From Humulus lupulus (Eukaryota > Streptophyta > Magnoliopsida > Rosales > Cannabaceae): a stretch of DNA of 64,000 bases. Shown here in pieces: positions 45,761 to 56,627 of this stretch (within the stretch, counting starts at the first letter, position 1; each line of letters begins with the position of its first letter). The DNA lies in assembly GCF_963169125.1 (NCBI RefSeq), contig NC_084793.1, positions 135,572,297-135,636,296 on the forward strand, written 5' to 3'. The notes below the pieces were generated by a model. It searched no databases and was not told the origin of the DNA. It worked only from the letters and a program-made list of their open reading frames with translations. The position numbers and the translations under genes are program-made.

Positions 45761-46206
45761 TGTTGAAAGATGATGGTGAAATTGAAACTGCCAATGAATT
45801 GGATAATGATTCTATGCTTCCAGTAAAGGACGTTGATGAAGAAGAATACACTGCCTTAGGTGAATTGTTGGTTGCAAGAAGAGCCTTGAGTTTGCAATCC
45901 ACAGAAGATGATGAAGTGCAGTGGGAAAATACCTTTCATACTAGATGCCATGTCCCAAACAAGTTAAGTAGTGTGATTATTGATGGAGGGAGTTTTACTA
46001 ATGTTGCTAGCACTACCATGGTGGAGAAGTTATCATTGCCAACAATTAAGCATCCTCGACCTTATAAATTGAAATGGTTAAATGATAGTGGGGAGGTAAG
46101 AGTGCATAAACAAGTGTTAATGTCTTTTTGCATTGGGAAGTATGAAGAAAAAATGTTGTGTGATATGGTTCCCATACAAATTGGGAACTTGTTATTAGGA
46201 AGACCG
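45760..46206 (+). pseudogene. GyC protease
   Basis: Open frame 45703-46209. Acidic linker (DDGEIETANELDNDSM), then FHTRCHVPNKLSSVIIDGGS at about 45935-45995. D-G-G stands in the active-site position, which as I recall is normal for this gypsy group. It ends IQIGNLLLGRP with a TGA at 46207, where the frame should run on toward RT. This domain is otherwise continuous. Confidence 0.8.
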
Positions 46207-46589
46207 TGACAATTTGATAGGCGAGTCAAGCATGATAGATTTACCAACAAATACTCATTCATTTACAATTAAATATCAATCACTCTTGTACCATTGACAC
46301 ATACACAGGTTTACAAAGATCAAGTGAGTTTGCAAAATGACAGTGAACAAAATAAGTAGCGCGAAAAAGAGAGTGATAAAAAGAAATTAAGAGAAAATCA
46401 TAAAGAAAAGAAAGAGAGATTGAAAAAGTTGAGAGAAAAACAAATGTCTATGCAAAATCAAGTGAAATCAGGAGAGCAATGTTCCGTAATCAACCAATGA
46501 TTGTAGTTTTGTACAAAAGATCATTTTTTAATACTAACAAATTTGATGATGCTTTTCCTAGTTCAATTGTTTCTATCTTGTAGGATTTT

Positions 46590-47310
46590 GAGGATGTCTT
46601 TCATGAGGAAATCCTTAATGGAATACCTCCTATTTGAGGAATTGAATATCAATTTGACTTTGTACCTAGTGCTACTCTTCCAAACCGACCTGCCTATAGG
46701 AGTAATCATGAAGATATAAAGGAACTACAAAGGCAGGTTAGTGAGTTGATGGAAAAATAGTACATGAGAGAAAGCATGAGTCCATGCACTGTATCAGTGA
46801 TTTTGATTCCTAAGAATGATGGGATATGGAGGATTTGCGTAAACTTCCAAGCAATCAACAATACCATGGTAGCATATAGTCATCATAGCACTCGTTTAGA
46901 TGATATGTTAGATGAGTTGCATGGCATTTGTGTCTTTTCTAAAATTGATCTAAAATTGATATTAGCAAATTAGCATGAAAGAAGGTGATGAATGGACAAC
47001 TACATTTGAGCGAAAATATGGTTCATATGAATTGTTAGTCATGTCGTTTGGTTTAACTAATGCTCCTAGTACTTTCATGAGAATAATGAACCATGTTTTG
47101 TGTGCTTCTATTGGAAAATTTGTAGTTGTCTATTTTGATGATATCCTTATTTATAGCCAAAATTATGAAGACCATTTGGTGGATTTACAATTCATTCTTG
47201 ATGTTCTTAGGAAAGAAGAAATATTTGCTAACCTAAATAACTACACATTTTGCATCGATAACCGTGTGTTTCTTCGTTTTGTTGTGAGTGCACAAGGAGT
47301 ATAGATTGAT
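46590..47310 (+). pseudogene. GyC reverse transcriptase
   Basis: RT text from EDVFHEEILNGIPPI through RPAYRSNHEDIKELQRQVSE, MSPCTVSVILIPKNDGIWRI, FSKIDLKL and [20 protein letters not shown], to the catalytic [13 protein letters not shown] at 47124-47160. Stops at 46636, 46758, 46972 (just before MKEGDEW) and 47302. The catalytic Asp pair is intact. The stop at 46972 follows a short deletion in the Tyr-His-Gln segment. Confidence 0.85.
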
Positions 47311-47960
47311 GAAGAAAAGATTCGTACAATCCAAGAGCGGCCAAGTCCAACAAGTGTAAGCAATGTTCGAAGCTTCCACGGACTTGCTAGCTTTAATCAG
47401 AGATTTTTGAATGACTTTAGTAACATAGCCACACAAATAACCAAAGCTTCAAAAAGAATGTTGGGTACAAATGGGGAGAACAGCAAGAACAAACATTCAA
47501 GCTGCTAAGGAAAAATTAAGTCATGCTCATTTGGTTGCTTTACATAACTTTGCAAAACCTTTTGACATTGAATGTGATGCTTCAGGCATAGGTATTGGTG
47601 CTGCTCTTTTTCAAGAAGGACAACCAATTACATATTTTACTGAGAAACTAAGTGGGCTTCTTTAAAGTACCCTACTTATGACGAAGAATTGTATGTGGTG
47701 ATTCAGGCCTTGGAAACTTGGCAACACCATCTTTGTCCTAAGGAATTCTTGATTCACACTGATCATGAGTAATTAAAGCATCTAAAGAGCCAACATAAGT
47801 TGAACAAGCAACATGCACATTGGGTGGAGTTCATAGAAAATTTCCCTATGTTATTCAATACAAGCAAGGTAAGGAGAATGTGGTTCCTAATGCACTTTCT
47901 CGTTTGTATGTACTTCCTTCTACTCTTGATGTAAAATTACTTAGTTTTGAACATATTAAA
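47311..47960 (+). pseudogene. GyC RNase H
   Basis: Connection region SFHGLASF near 47370, then the RNase H domain from 47471: [39 protein letters not shown] frame change near 47664 separates the Glu-containing part. Toward the end, [20 protein letters not shown] (47840-47905) keeps the typical final motif, with Pro-Asn replacing the usual Ala-Asp, so the last catalytic Asp is lost. Confidence 0.8.
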
Positions 47961-48219
47961 GAGTTGTTCCATTTAGACCAAGATTTTAGTAAAGAGTGTG
48001 CATTGTGGAAAGGCAGCCAATGATAAGTTCTTTAGGCTTGATGGGTTCTAGTTTCGAGAAAAATAAATTGTGCATTCGAAATTGTTCAATTCAGGATTTG
48101 TAAGTGAAAGGAGTCTCATGGTGGAGAATTGATGGATTATTTTGGGGTAGTTAAAACTTTAGTTGTTTTGTAAGAACACTTGTAGAGATTTTGTTGTATA
48201 TGTGTCACCTATAGGCAAG

Positions 48220-48880
48220 ATAAATCTCAAGTGCAGCCCCATGGACTTTATACACCACTACCCATTCCTAGTGCTCCTTGGACTGATATTTCGATAGATT
48301 TTGTGTTAGGTTTGCTTAGGAATAAATGTGTTTTGTATAGTGTGTTTGTTGCTTTCGATAGATATTTTAAGATGGCACACTTTCTTCCATGTCATAAAAA
48401 AAATGATGCTTCTAACGTTGCTGATTTGTTCTTTAGGTAGAATGTGAGATTACATAGGATGCCTAGAACAATAGTTTCAAATAGAGATGCTAAGTTCTTG
48501 AGTTACTTTTGGAAGACTTTGTGGTGTATGTTAGGAACTTAAGTTGTTATTTTCTACTATTTGTCACCCACAAACTGATGGTCAAACCAAAATGATGAAT
48601 AGAACTTTTAAGGGCTATTATAAAAAAGAACGTCAAAACTTGGGGAAACTGTTTTCCATATGTTATGTTTGCTTAGAATCGTACTATTCATTCTGTTACT
48701 AAATTTTTACCATATGAAATTGTGTATGGTTTTAACCAATTTACTCCTTTGGATTTTTCTCCTTTACCTATGACTGAACATGTTAACTTAGATGGCAAAA
48801 AGAAAGTAGATTTTGTTAAGGAGATTCATGAGAAAGCAAGGTTCAACATTTAGAGGATAACTGAATACTACGCCAAACAA
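48220..48880 (+). pseudogene. GyC integrase core
   Basis: LYTPLPIPSAPWTDISIDFV at 48244-48303 includes the first catalytic Asp. AFDRYFKMAHFLPCHKK follows, then [16 protein letters not shown] near 48465-48510, where the second catalytic Asp position reads N-R-D. A stop at 48438 and a frame change near 48540 interrupt it, and the Glu-containing helix is only partly readable. Confidence 0.8.
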
Positions 48881-49225
48881 GCAAACAAAGGACGTCATAA
48901 GCTGATCTTTGAGCCTGGAGATTGGGTGTGGGTGCACATGACAAAGGAGCACTTTCCAGAACAATGTAAATCAAAGTTGCTACCTCAAGGAGATGGTCCA
49001 TTTCAAGTCATAGAAAAGATTAATGACAATGCCTACAAGATAGACTTGCCTTGTGTGGACAATGGCAGTGATACCTTTAATGTCTCTAATTTAAGTCCTT
49101 TTGACGTAGGTGAAGATTTGGGGACAAATCATTCTCAAAAGGTGGGGAATCATGGAAATATGGTTACCAAATGGAGTGTGGACCCACTTGAAGTACCACT
49201 TGGTCCAATAACAAGAGCAAAGTGA
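48881..49225 (+). pseudogene. GyC integrase C-terminal domain
   Basis: Open frame 48926-49225: VHMTKEHFPEQCKSKLLPQG, GPFQVIEKINDNAYKIDLP and FNVSNLSPFDVGEDL, ending PLGPITRAK. This is the usual C-terminal end of pol in this gypsy group. It is cut off from the core by stops. The LTR begins about 50 bp downstream. Confidence 0.85.
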
Positions 49226-49277
49226 TTCAAGGATGCATTGAACATTTAATACGAGAGACTTGGGCCAAGCCAATTCG

Positions 49278-49894
49278 TGTAAGCTAATGGAACAAGGCCC
49301 ACATGTTCAACAAAGATGTTTCAACATGCTTAAAGTCCTAAAATAATCCAGCCAAGGAAATTCAAATATTTTGTGGGATAAAATTCAAATATTATGTTGG
49401 GATTAGTTTATATTTTTATTACACAAATAAGACATGTGCCATTTATTTTAGTTTCTTTTTTAGTGATCTTTATATGAGCGTGTAGCTTGGAGAGAAAGAA
49501 ACTTGGAAGTTTCCTATTTATGTTTTGGCCAACAACCTTATTTTTTCATGCTATTTAGGGTAGTTTCCTTTTTCTATTTTTGGTACTTTCCATCTAATGT
49601 TATAAACAAAATTAAAAGCTTGTAAAGCATATAAATAGGCTATTTCATTCAATAAAATGATTGAATACCTTTGGATAAGAAAACGTGAGATTAAATTTCC
49701 CTTTGGTTCTCAGAAGAACATTCAAACTTATCATTTTTTGTGTGGCAATCGTGCTTGACTTATCAATCAAGTTTCAATTCCTTGATTGTGGCGTCTTCCT
49801 TATACCATGGTTCACATCTCTTTTTATAGGTCTTGGGTTGCAATTTCCATTCAAATCTGTAGTAGAATTATCCTAGGAACTAATTTTCATTACA
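49278..49894 (+). repeat. GyC 3' LTR
   Basis: 617 bp, starting TGTAAGCTAATGG and ending TTTTCATTACA. TATA box at about 49628-49640. It is more complete than the 5' copy. Confidence 0.8.
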
Positions 49895-50816
49895 GGTTTA
49901 GTGACAATTTGGCGTGATTTTTATCAAAGTCTCTTTGAAATTTCCAATGGTTCTTCAAGTGGATGATGATCCCAATACTTTCAAAAAGGCAATGTCTTCA
50001 AGAGACTATGCTTTTTGGGTGGAGGCAATAAATGTTGAGATGGATTCAATTATTCCAACTACAATTGAGAATCGATTGCCTTCCACAAGGATCAAAACCA
50101 AATGGTTGCAAGTGGGTATTTTGAAAGAAATATCGTATTGATGGCACCATGCCATCTTTCAAGGCTAGACTAGTAGCCAAAGGTTTTAGACAAAAAGAAG
50201 GAATAGTTTATTTTGACATAATTGCATTAGTAGCAAGGGCACAATTAATTAGATTATTATTTCCTTATCATCAATATATAACATTTATGTTTATCAAATG
50301 GATGTCAAGATAATATTTCTAAATGGAGACCTCAATGAGGAGGTCTATATAGAACAATCAGAGGGTTTCATTCTTCAAGGGAATAAACATATAGTGTGTG
50401 GACTTTTTAAATCATTATATAGTTTAAAACACTACCAAAATAATGGTATGAGATTTTTTATAAAACCAATGTTTCGGATGGGGTTACTTATATTCTCAGA
50501 CTTGTGATGACTATGTCATAGTAGTGTGTCTCTACATTTATGGTATGTTAATTTTGAGTAATTACATGAAATGGATAACAGAAACAAAGAGGTTTCTATC
50601 TTCTATTTTTAGAATGATAGACCTTGAGAAGTTAGATGCTAGCATAGGTATCAATGTTAGATGAAATAGTGGTGGTTATGCTTTGAGCCTAGCCCATTAT
50701 TTTTAGAAAGTGATAGACAAATTTAGTTATCACAAAATCAAAGAGGCGAATAGATCATTTAATTAAAACATGAAACTTTAAAAGAAGGGAGGAAGGGCAG
50801 TGGCTCAACTTGAATG
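49895..50816 (+). pseudogene. CoA copia reverse transcriptase remnant
   Basis: Resumes the copia cut at 5075. VDDDPNTFKKAMSSRDYAFW (49951-50010) is the start of RT, then QMDVKIIFLNGDLNEEVYIE (50295-50355) and HIVCGLFKSLYSLKHYQ. The catalytic motif near 50510-50560 is degraded (VVCLYIYGMLI, where YVDD is expected), then RFLSSIFRMIDLEKLDASIG. It ends at RAVAQLE, about 50816, where foreign sequence starts. Many stops. CoC has the matching segment at 55395-55990. Confidence 0.8.
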
Positions 50817-51830
50817 TTGCAAGTTGTTGACTGGATTTTCTCTAAAATAATATAATAATGATAAATAGGAAGTTTTTTGTGAGTAAATCTCAAAGTGGAA
50901 TATTGAAATTGTTTAATTACTTAGAGTAATAAATGCGGTAATGAAGATTTATAGTGGTTCGACCATTGATGAGAACTACATCCACTTAGTCAACATTATT
51001 GAGACTTTGTGTTTGGAACGAGTAAAAGTGGTTACATTCAGAAAATTCTCGGTTCTTGAGGTAGATGAAGGTTTAACTGCACTACGTAAATGCTCTAGAA
51101 GGGATGATTAGTCTCTAACATTTCCATCAATTACATTCTAGTATTTATAGTAAAAAAGATGGGTGGAAATAATGTGGAAAGTTGTTTCTCAATCAGGCCC
51201 ATTCCCAAAAGTCTTGGAGAAGCTTCAAGTATTGGTACCCCCAAATGGGGAATTATAGGTCTTTTGCATTTATTTTCGCCATGTATCCCAAAAGTGGGGA
51301 CCCCGTTGAAGCTCAGAGCTGGCAACAGTCTTCATTTGATGAGTCTGAACTAAGGGGGGACCTCTTTGAGCGAAGTTAGTGAGGGCCTCATTGAGTGAGG
51401 TGAGTGAGTGCCTCATTGAGTGAGGTGAGTGAGTGCCTCATTGAGTGAGAAAGGTGAGTGTCGCTTTGAGTGGGTAGGTGAGCGCCTCATTGAGTAAGGT
51501 GAGCAAGGTCCTCAATTAGTGACGTGGGCAAGGGCCTGATTGAGTGAGGCAAAAGAGAACCTCACTGAGTGTGCACCTCATACATTGAGGTTGGTGAGCT
51601 CCACATTGAGTGAAGTGAGTGAGTGAGGTGGGTGAGGTGCGTGAACGCCTCATTGAGTGAGGTGGGTGAGGCCCCCCTTTCGGAGGGTTTTCGATGTCCT
51701 CCAATAAAATGAGCTTTATTTGTTTTAACCCTTACGATATGATTTTTGGCCACGTCATTTGCCATGTCATCATGCTAAAATTTGGTATAACACAATTGGA
51801 ATAAGATACGTAATGTATGTCACTCATTAT
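50817..51830. mobile_element. Unclassified ~1-kb insertion in CoA
   Basis: Splits the copia RT/RNase H frame: coding text stops at QLE and resumes at MSIAYVVSKLTRFTSNPS (51838). The insert has no coding text, contains a gtggttcgacc...ctacatccac block often seen in plant LTRs and a tandem array at 51360-51680. TG...CA-type ends are possible but I found no matching TSD. Confidence 0.55.
51360..51680 (+). repeat. ~25-bp tandem array (gtgagtgcctcattgagtgag units)
   Basis: About 12 degenerate copies of a GTGAG-rich unit. The best two (51390-51440) are almost identical and the rest vary in length and sequence. Frames through it are not genes. Confidence 0.85.
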
Positions 51831-52440
51831 ACATTAATGAGCATTGCATATGTGGTCAGTAAACTTACTAGGTTTACTAGTAATCCAAGTATTGTGAATA
51901 TGAGGGCTATTTAGAGGGTCCTCGGGTATCTTAAGCATACTAAAGATGTGAGGCTCCATTACTCAAACTTTTCAAAGATGCTTGAAGAATATTCTGACAC
52001 AAGTTGGATATACGGTGTGTGAGTCAATCTCTCAACTACTAGTTGGGTATTTAAACTTGGTGGAGGTGCTATTTCTTGAGGTTCCAAGAAAAAAACTTCT
52101 ATATCACACTAAACCATGGAAGCTGAGTTTATAGGCGGCAACCGACAAAGAGGTCGAGTGGCTTAGGGATCTCATGTTGGACATCTCTTTTACTACATAT
52201 ATAATATCAATGATCTTGATACATTGTGATAGTCAAGCTACACTTGCTAGAGCATACAACAGTGTGTAATGGGAGGTCTAGACATACAAGTCTAAGACAT
52301 GAGTATGTGAGACAATTTATTCAAGATGGAATCATATCTTTCTCATATGTTAAGACTAGAGTGAAATTAGCCAGTCCATTTATAAAATCTCTTATGAGAA
52401 AGTTAATAAATTCTACATCTAGAGGATGGGACTGAAACTC
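51831..52440 (+). pseudogene. CoA copia RNase H remnant
   Basis: MSIAYVVSKLTRFTSNPSIV, RVLGYLKHTKDVRLHYS, TTSWVFKLGGGAISW, ATDKEVEWLRDLM and IHCDSQATLARAYNS (52215-52260) follow the order of a copia RNase H. Stops lie near 51910, 52020 and 52270 with one or two frame changes. The same end part is present in CoC (QATLARAYNTV, 56020-56050). Confidence 0.8.
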
Positions 52441-52997
52441 CTAGATTAGGAGTTTAACCAATGATGGCAAACCAATGCCAAACTTTTAAACATTAAGGAA
52501 AGTAATTGAATGGGTAATAACAATTCATTGATAAGCGAATAGTTTTCAAAACTAAACAATTGTGACTTTCGTCAAAGATGGTTAGTGTTGGTCGCAATCG
52601 AGTGGGAATTAAGCCTAAGGCTTTTAATGAAGTTCAGTTGAGTGCACCAAGGTAGCAAAGTTGTTGTAAGAACATCACCTATGTGAACTTAGAGGTAGCG
52701 CCACCTTTCACGAGAGTTGGAGAATCTCCCCAGCAAGTTCATGAATTGTTGGGCACATGGCCATGTTAGCCCTATGCAAGAAAAGTGGGAAAATGAATGA
52801 TCAAGTAGAGGTGTGTGAGGTATCACTAGTCTTATCATGGTAATACTTGGTTCAAGCATTTATGCAACCAATGTATTCAATAAGGCTTTATGGTATATCC
52901 ACTAAGGTAAAGTTCAAGTCAAAAGACACTATATTTTAGGAACAAATATTGATTCTAAGGTAGAGGTAGAGGATTATATTTAAACAAGTGGGAGAAT
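52441..52997 (+). other. CoA 3' untranslated region and polypurine tract
   Basis: Non-coding and homologous to 56225-56620 in CoC (for example aagcgaatagttttcaaaactaaacaattgtga). A purine run caagtgggagaa (52985-52996) marks the end of the internal region. Confidence 0.65.
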
Positions 52998-53640
52998 TTT
53001 AAGATCTCTTAAAACCATAGGTGGTAATACACAAGTTAAGTGTAAAACCTTAACGATTTCTCATAATATTGGTGTTAAATTTGAATTTTTTTTGTAGGCA
53101 TTTAAAAGTTATATTTTGGGTCAAAAGTAATATATTGAGGTATGTAAGGAAACATTTGGAAGCATTTGAAGGTGTTTAAGGTTTACTTTTGAGAAGTGAA
53201 AATAATCTCTCAAGGGTTGCATCATCTCTTTGAAGACGACACATTGTCGAAGGCTTAAGGCAATAGGCAATGTTTCGCATACTAGTAGGCAATGCAATGC
53301 TTGGTAGGCGACATGTCGCCTATATACAGGAGACATGTCGTCCGTCCAGTCCATACATTGTTGTTTCTTAACCTCTAAGTGATGTAAAAGCTCTAATTTT
53401 TTTAGTTAAACTTAATGGCGGTACACTATAAAAAGTATCTTTTAGAGTTTTGAAGCCTTGATCACTTTTCTCAACTATCGTTCTAACTCTCCAAGTTCAT
53501 AAGTTTCCAAAGAAATTCATAAAGAAAGTACTTGTCTTGAGAATTTCAAAGGCTTGTTCAATCATAATTCTCTTTCTAATTAGAAAAATCCTCAAGCATT
53601 AATTGTGGGCTAGGATATAGAGAATTCAGACATCGATACT
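52998..53640 (+). repeat. CoA 3' LTR, inferred
   Basis: Begins just after the polypurine run (ttaagatctctt). It has a TATA-like box (cactataaaaag, about 53425-53436) and an 18-bp perfect palindrome about 105 bp upstream of it. The 3' edge is not defined because no second LTR copy is visible. Confidence 0.5.
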
Positions 53641-54449
53641 ACTCGTGTATGAGCCTTTTCGTGTTTTTTTTCTCAAGTTTGGATATTCAACGAGTGTCAA
53701 AAGTTCGTGGCTCACCTCTTCAAGGCCCAACGTTCGTCGTACTGTTCTCTGATGATGACACACAACACATAGGCGGCTTCGTAGGCATCTGAATCCCCCA
53801 GCCCCGCGAGCTCTCCTCCACACTCATCGTCCTTCGTCGCAACCAGCCAGACGAAGCTCGGCCGTCGCCATGGGTTCCAAGGAGTTCCCCGGCGTCTGGT
53901 GACCTTCAATCGTGTATCCAACTATGGGGTTGGACTCAGAACACCATGGGGAACAAAACCCACATGGAGATAGGACCCAAAAGCCGCCGATGGTGCTCGT
54001 GGTTTCCGACCACCATAGTGAACGGTGAGCTTCACTGCCACTATTTTTTTCTTTTGTAATCTATATTACACATAATAATTTGATCATTTTCTGGACTATC
54101 TGGGATTGTTTATATGTTGTGTTTGCAGGATTTTAAAATTTGGGGATGTCCAATTTATAACTGTTATGCTGCCCGTTTATCCATAGAATTAATTTGAATA
54201 GTTGTTTATTGTTGTGCTTCATTGAAGATCAATTAGAATTTTGGGGAATATTCAAATGAAAAGATTGATTATTTATATTTGTTCCAAAATTTATTTTTTT
54301 TAAATTTGTAATTATCTCATTTAATGTACAAGTTTCGTTATTTTAATTTATAAGTTTGCAGATTTCTATATAAATGTTTCATTTAAATCGTAATTTTTAA
54401 TTTAAAATAAATATAAATTATTTTTTTAAATTAAAAATATAACTTTTAA
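53641..54449. other. Unassigned sequence before the CACTA end
   Basis: About 400 bp of GC-richer sequence (53690-54030), then AT-rich sequence. It may be the interior of the CACTA element or a captured fragment. I recognise no gene; short minus-strand frames at 53626-53921 have no family features. Confidence 0.4.
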
Positions 54450-54639
54450 GGACTCTCAATGCGAGCCCCAAAAAAGATTCTTTTAGGGCTCGCAATGCGA
54501 GTCCTAAAAACATTCATTTAGGGATCGCAACGTGAGCCCTAAAATACCTCACTTTTTAAGGCTTTCAAATAGAGGACTCGCGCCCTGCTAGTGCTATAAA
54601 CTCTTTTAGGGCTCGCAAAAAGCCTTCTTTGTAGTAGTG
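54450..54639. mobile_element. Terminus of a CACTA (EnSpm-type) DNA transposon
   Basis: Ends in cttctttgtagtagtg (54624-54639), whose complement CACTACTACAAAGAAG is a CACTA-type terminal inverted repeat. The preceding 190 bp has repeated subterminal motifs, each a near-perfect inverted repeat of the form GGCTCGCAATGCGAGCC (54450-54468, 54486-54504, 54522-54538, 54608-54616). The other end and any transposase are not found, so this is a fragment or a small non-autonomous copy. Confidence 0.7.
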
Positions 54640-56627
54640 TAAAATGGTGGAGCAAGTTCACTGTCCCCCAACAGTAGTACGATTAAAAGAATAATTAAAT
54701 TTAGATTTATTCATTGTGATATTGTCGAGCATGATAAATGAGAACCATGTGTGAAATCTAAAAAAGTTAAGAAATTTTTTTCCTATTTTTTATAGAATTT
54801 CTAACTTGTTAGATTTGATACATACTGATTTATGTGAACTAAATGGTATGTTCAATAGAGGTAGGTATAGGTATTTCATTACTTTCATAGATGATAATTC
54901 TAGGTTTACATATGTTTATTTGCTTAAAAACAACGATGAAGCATTTACTGTGTTTAAGGTATATAAAGGAAAAGTTGAAGATCAATTGAAAAGGAAAATA
55001 AAAGTGCTTAGAAGTGATAGGGGTGGTGAATACATTTTAAATAATTTCAACTTGTTTTGTGAGGAACATCCTAAAAAGACCAAGTTGGGTCTTAGGGCTA
55101 TACGTTGTGCTTTTGTTGGCTATGCCTCAAATATCAAAGTGTATAAATGATTAGACTTGGAGTCTAATGATATAATTGAATCTATAGAGGTTGAATTCAT
55201 TAAGAATTTTATGTATAGTGACAACAAATCTTAAGAGCCTGTCATGACTAAAAAGTCTCGAGAGGATATTTCTATAAAGGTTGACAAGCAACCTATACTA
55301 CCTAGAAGAAGCTAAAGGCTCAAAGAATTAGGATAAAATGAGAAATTTTTTCTACTGAAGACATTCTTCTTAGTAGAGAGAAGCCTTGAAGAAGTCACTT
55401 GGAAATTTCCAATGGTTCTTCAAACTGATAATGACCCCAAAACTTAGAAAAAGGTAATGTCTTCAAGAAACTCCGCTTTTTAAAATTAGAGAATAAATAA
55501 TGAGATGGATTCAATAATTGGGAATTGATCGACCTTCCATAAGGATCAAAACCAAATGGTTTCAAGTGGATATTCGAAAAAAATATCATACCGATGGCAA
55601 CATACAATCTTAAAAGGCTACACTAGTAGCAAAAGATTTTAGTCAAAATGAGGGAATAGATTATTTTGATACATATGCACCAGTAACAATGATAACTTCT
55701 ATTAGAATGTCATTTGCTTTATCATAAATATATAATTTTAATGTTCATCAAATGAATGTCGAGACAACATTCCTAAATGGAAACCTGAAGGAGGAGGTCT
55801 GTATGGAACAACCAGAGGGTTTCGTTCTTTGAGGAAATGCACATAAAGTACGTACACTTGTTAAATCATTACGTAGTATAAAATAAACACAAGAAATATA
55901 ACATGAGAAGTTTGATAAGGTAATTATTTTTGATGGATTTAGACACAACAATGTGGACGAGTGCTTATATTCAGAGACTTGTGATCATATTAGTATGTCC
56001 TTATGTGGATGTAATTGTCAAGCTACTCTTGCTAGGGCATACAATACTGTGTGTATAATGTGAAGTCTACATAAAAAGTCTAAGACATGAATATGTGAGA
56101 CAATTTACTAAAGATGGAATCATATCTATCTCATACATTAATACTAACAAGAATTTTGTGGAACCATTTCCAAAACCTTTTGTGAGAAGGTTAGTAAATT
56201 CTACATCTAGAGGGATAAGACTTAAACTCTTAAAATAAAACATTCACCAATGATTGCAACCCAGTTTTAAGCTCGTAAACATCAAGTATATGCTTTCAAT
56301 GGGTAAGAAAAAGGCATTGATAAGTGAATAGTTTTCAGCACTAAACAATTGTGAGTCCCATCAAAGATTGTTGATGTTGTTTGCTATAGAGTGATGGTTA
56401 AGCCTGTGGTTTTCAATGAAGTTCAGTTGTGTCCAACCAACATCTCTAATGTTAGCATAGATGCTGTAAGAACTTCACATATGTGAACTCATGGGAGTTA
56501 GATTTTTTCCTCAGAAAGTTCATGAATGGATGATCATATTGTCATTTTAGTGCTAAGCGAAAACAGTGGGAAAAAGAATTAGCAAGCATAGATATATGAG
56601 GTATTACCAGTATTATCATAAGAATAA
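54640..56627 (+). pseudogene. CoC: copia fragment (integrase to RNase H), same family as CoA
   Basis: The first part (54640-54800) matches CoA 4840-4940. The integrase frame 54806-55150 reads MLDLIHTDLCELNGMFNRGR, ITFIDDNSRFTYVYLLKNND and KVLRSDRGGEY, then jumps to a C-terminal part (KTKLGLRAIRCAFVGYA), so the second half of the core is deleted. RT text follows at 55395-55990 with many stops. It jumps again to the RNase H end (QATLARAYNTV) and the 3' untranslated region. CoD interrupts it at 56628. No LTR of its own is seen. Confidence 0.8.

Larger units (their letters stand above)
41673..49894 (+). mobile_element. GyC: Ty3/gypsy element with a solo LTR in its 5' LTR
   Basis: 5' LTR 41673-42123 and 44258-44351, internal region 44352-49277, 3' LTR 49278-49894. 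The LTRs share TGTARGCTAATGGAACAAGG at the start and AACTAATTTTCATTACA at the end. The 5' copy also lacks about 70 bp present at 49453-49525. The coding text is of the Ty3/gypsy type with an IIDGGS protease and no chromodomain visible; I think it is Reina-like, from memory and with moderate confidence. No TSD is evident. Confidence 0.8.

Noticed and set aside
53626..53921. Possible exon of a captured gene before the CACTA end
   Set aside because: Two short overlapping minus-strand frames in different phases, without a recognisable domain or splice sites. Left as unassigned sequence.
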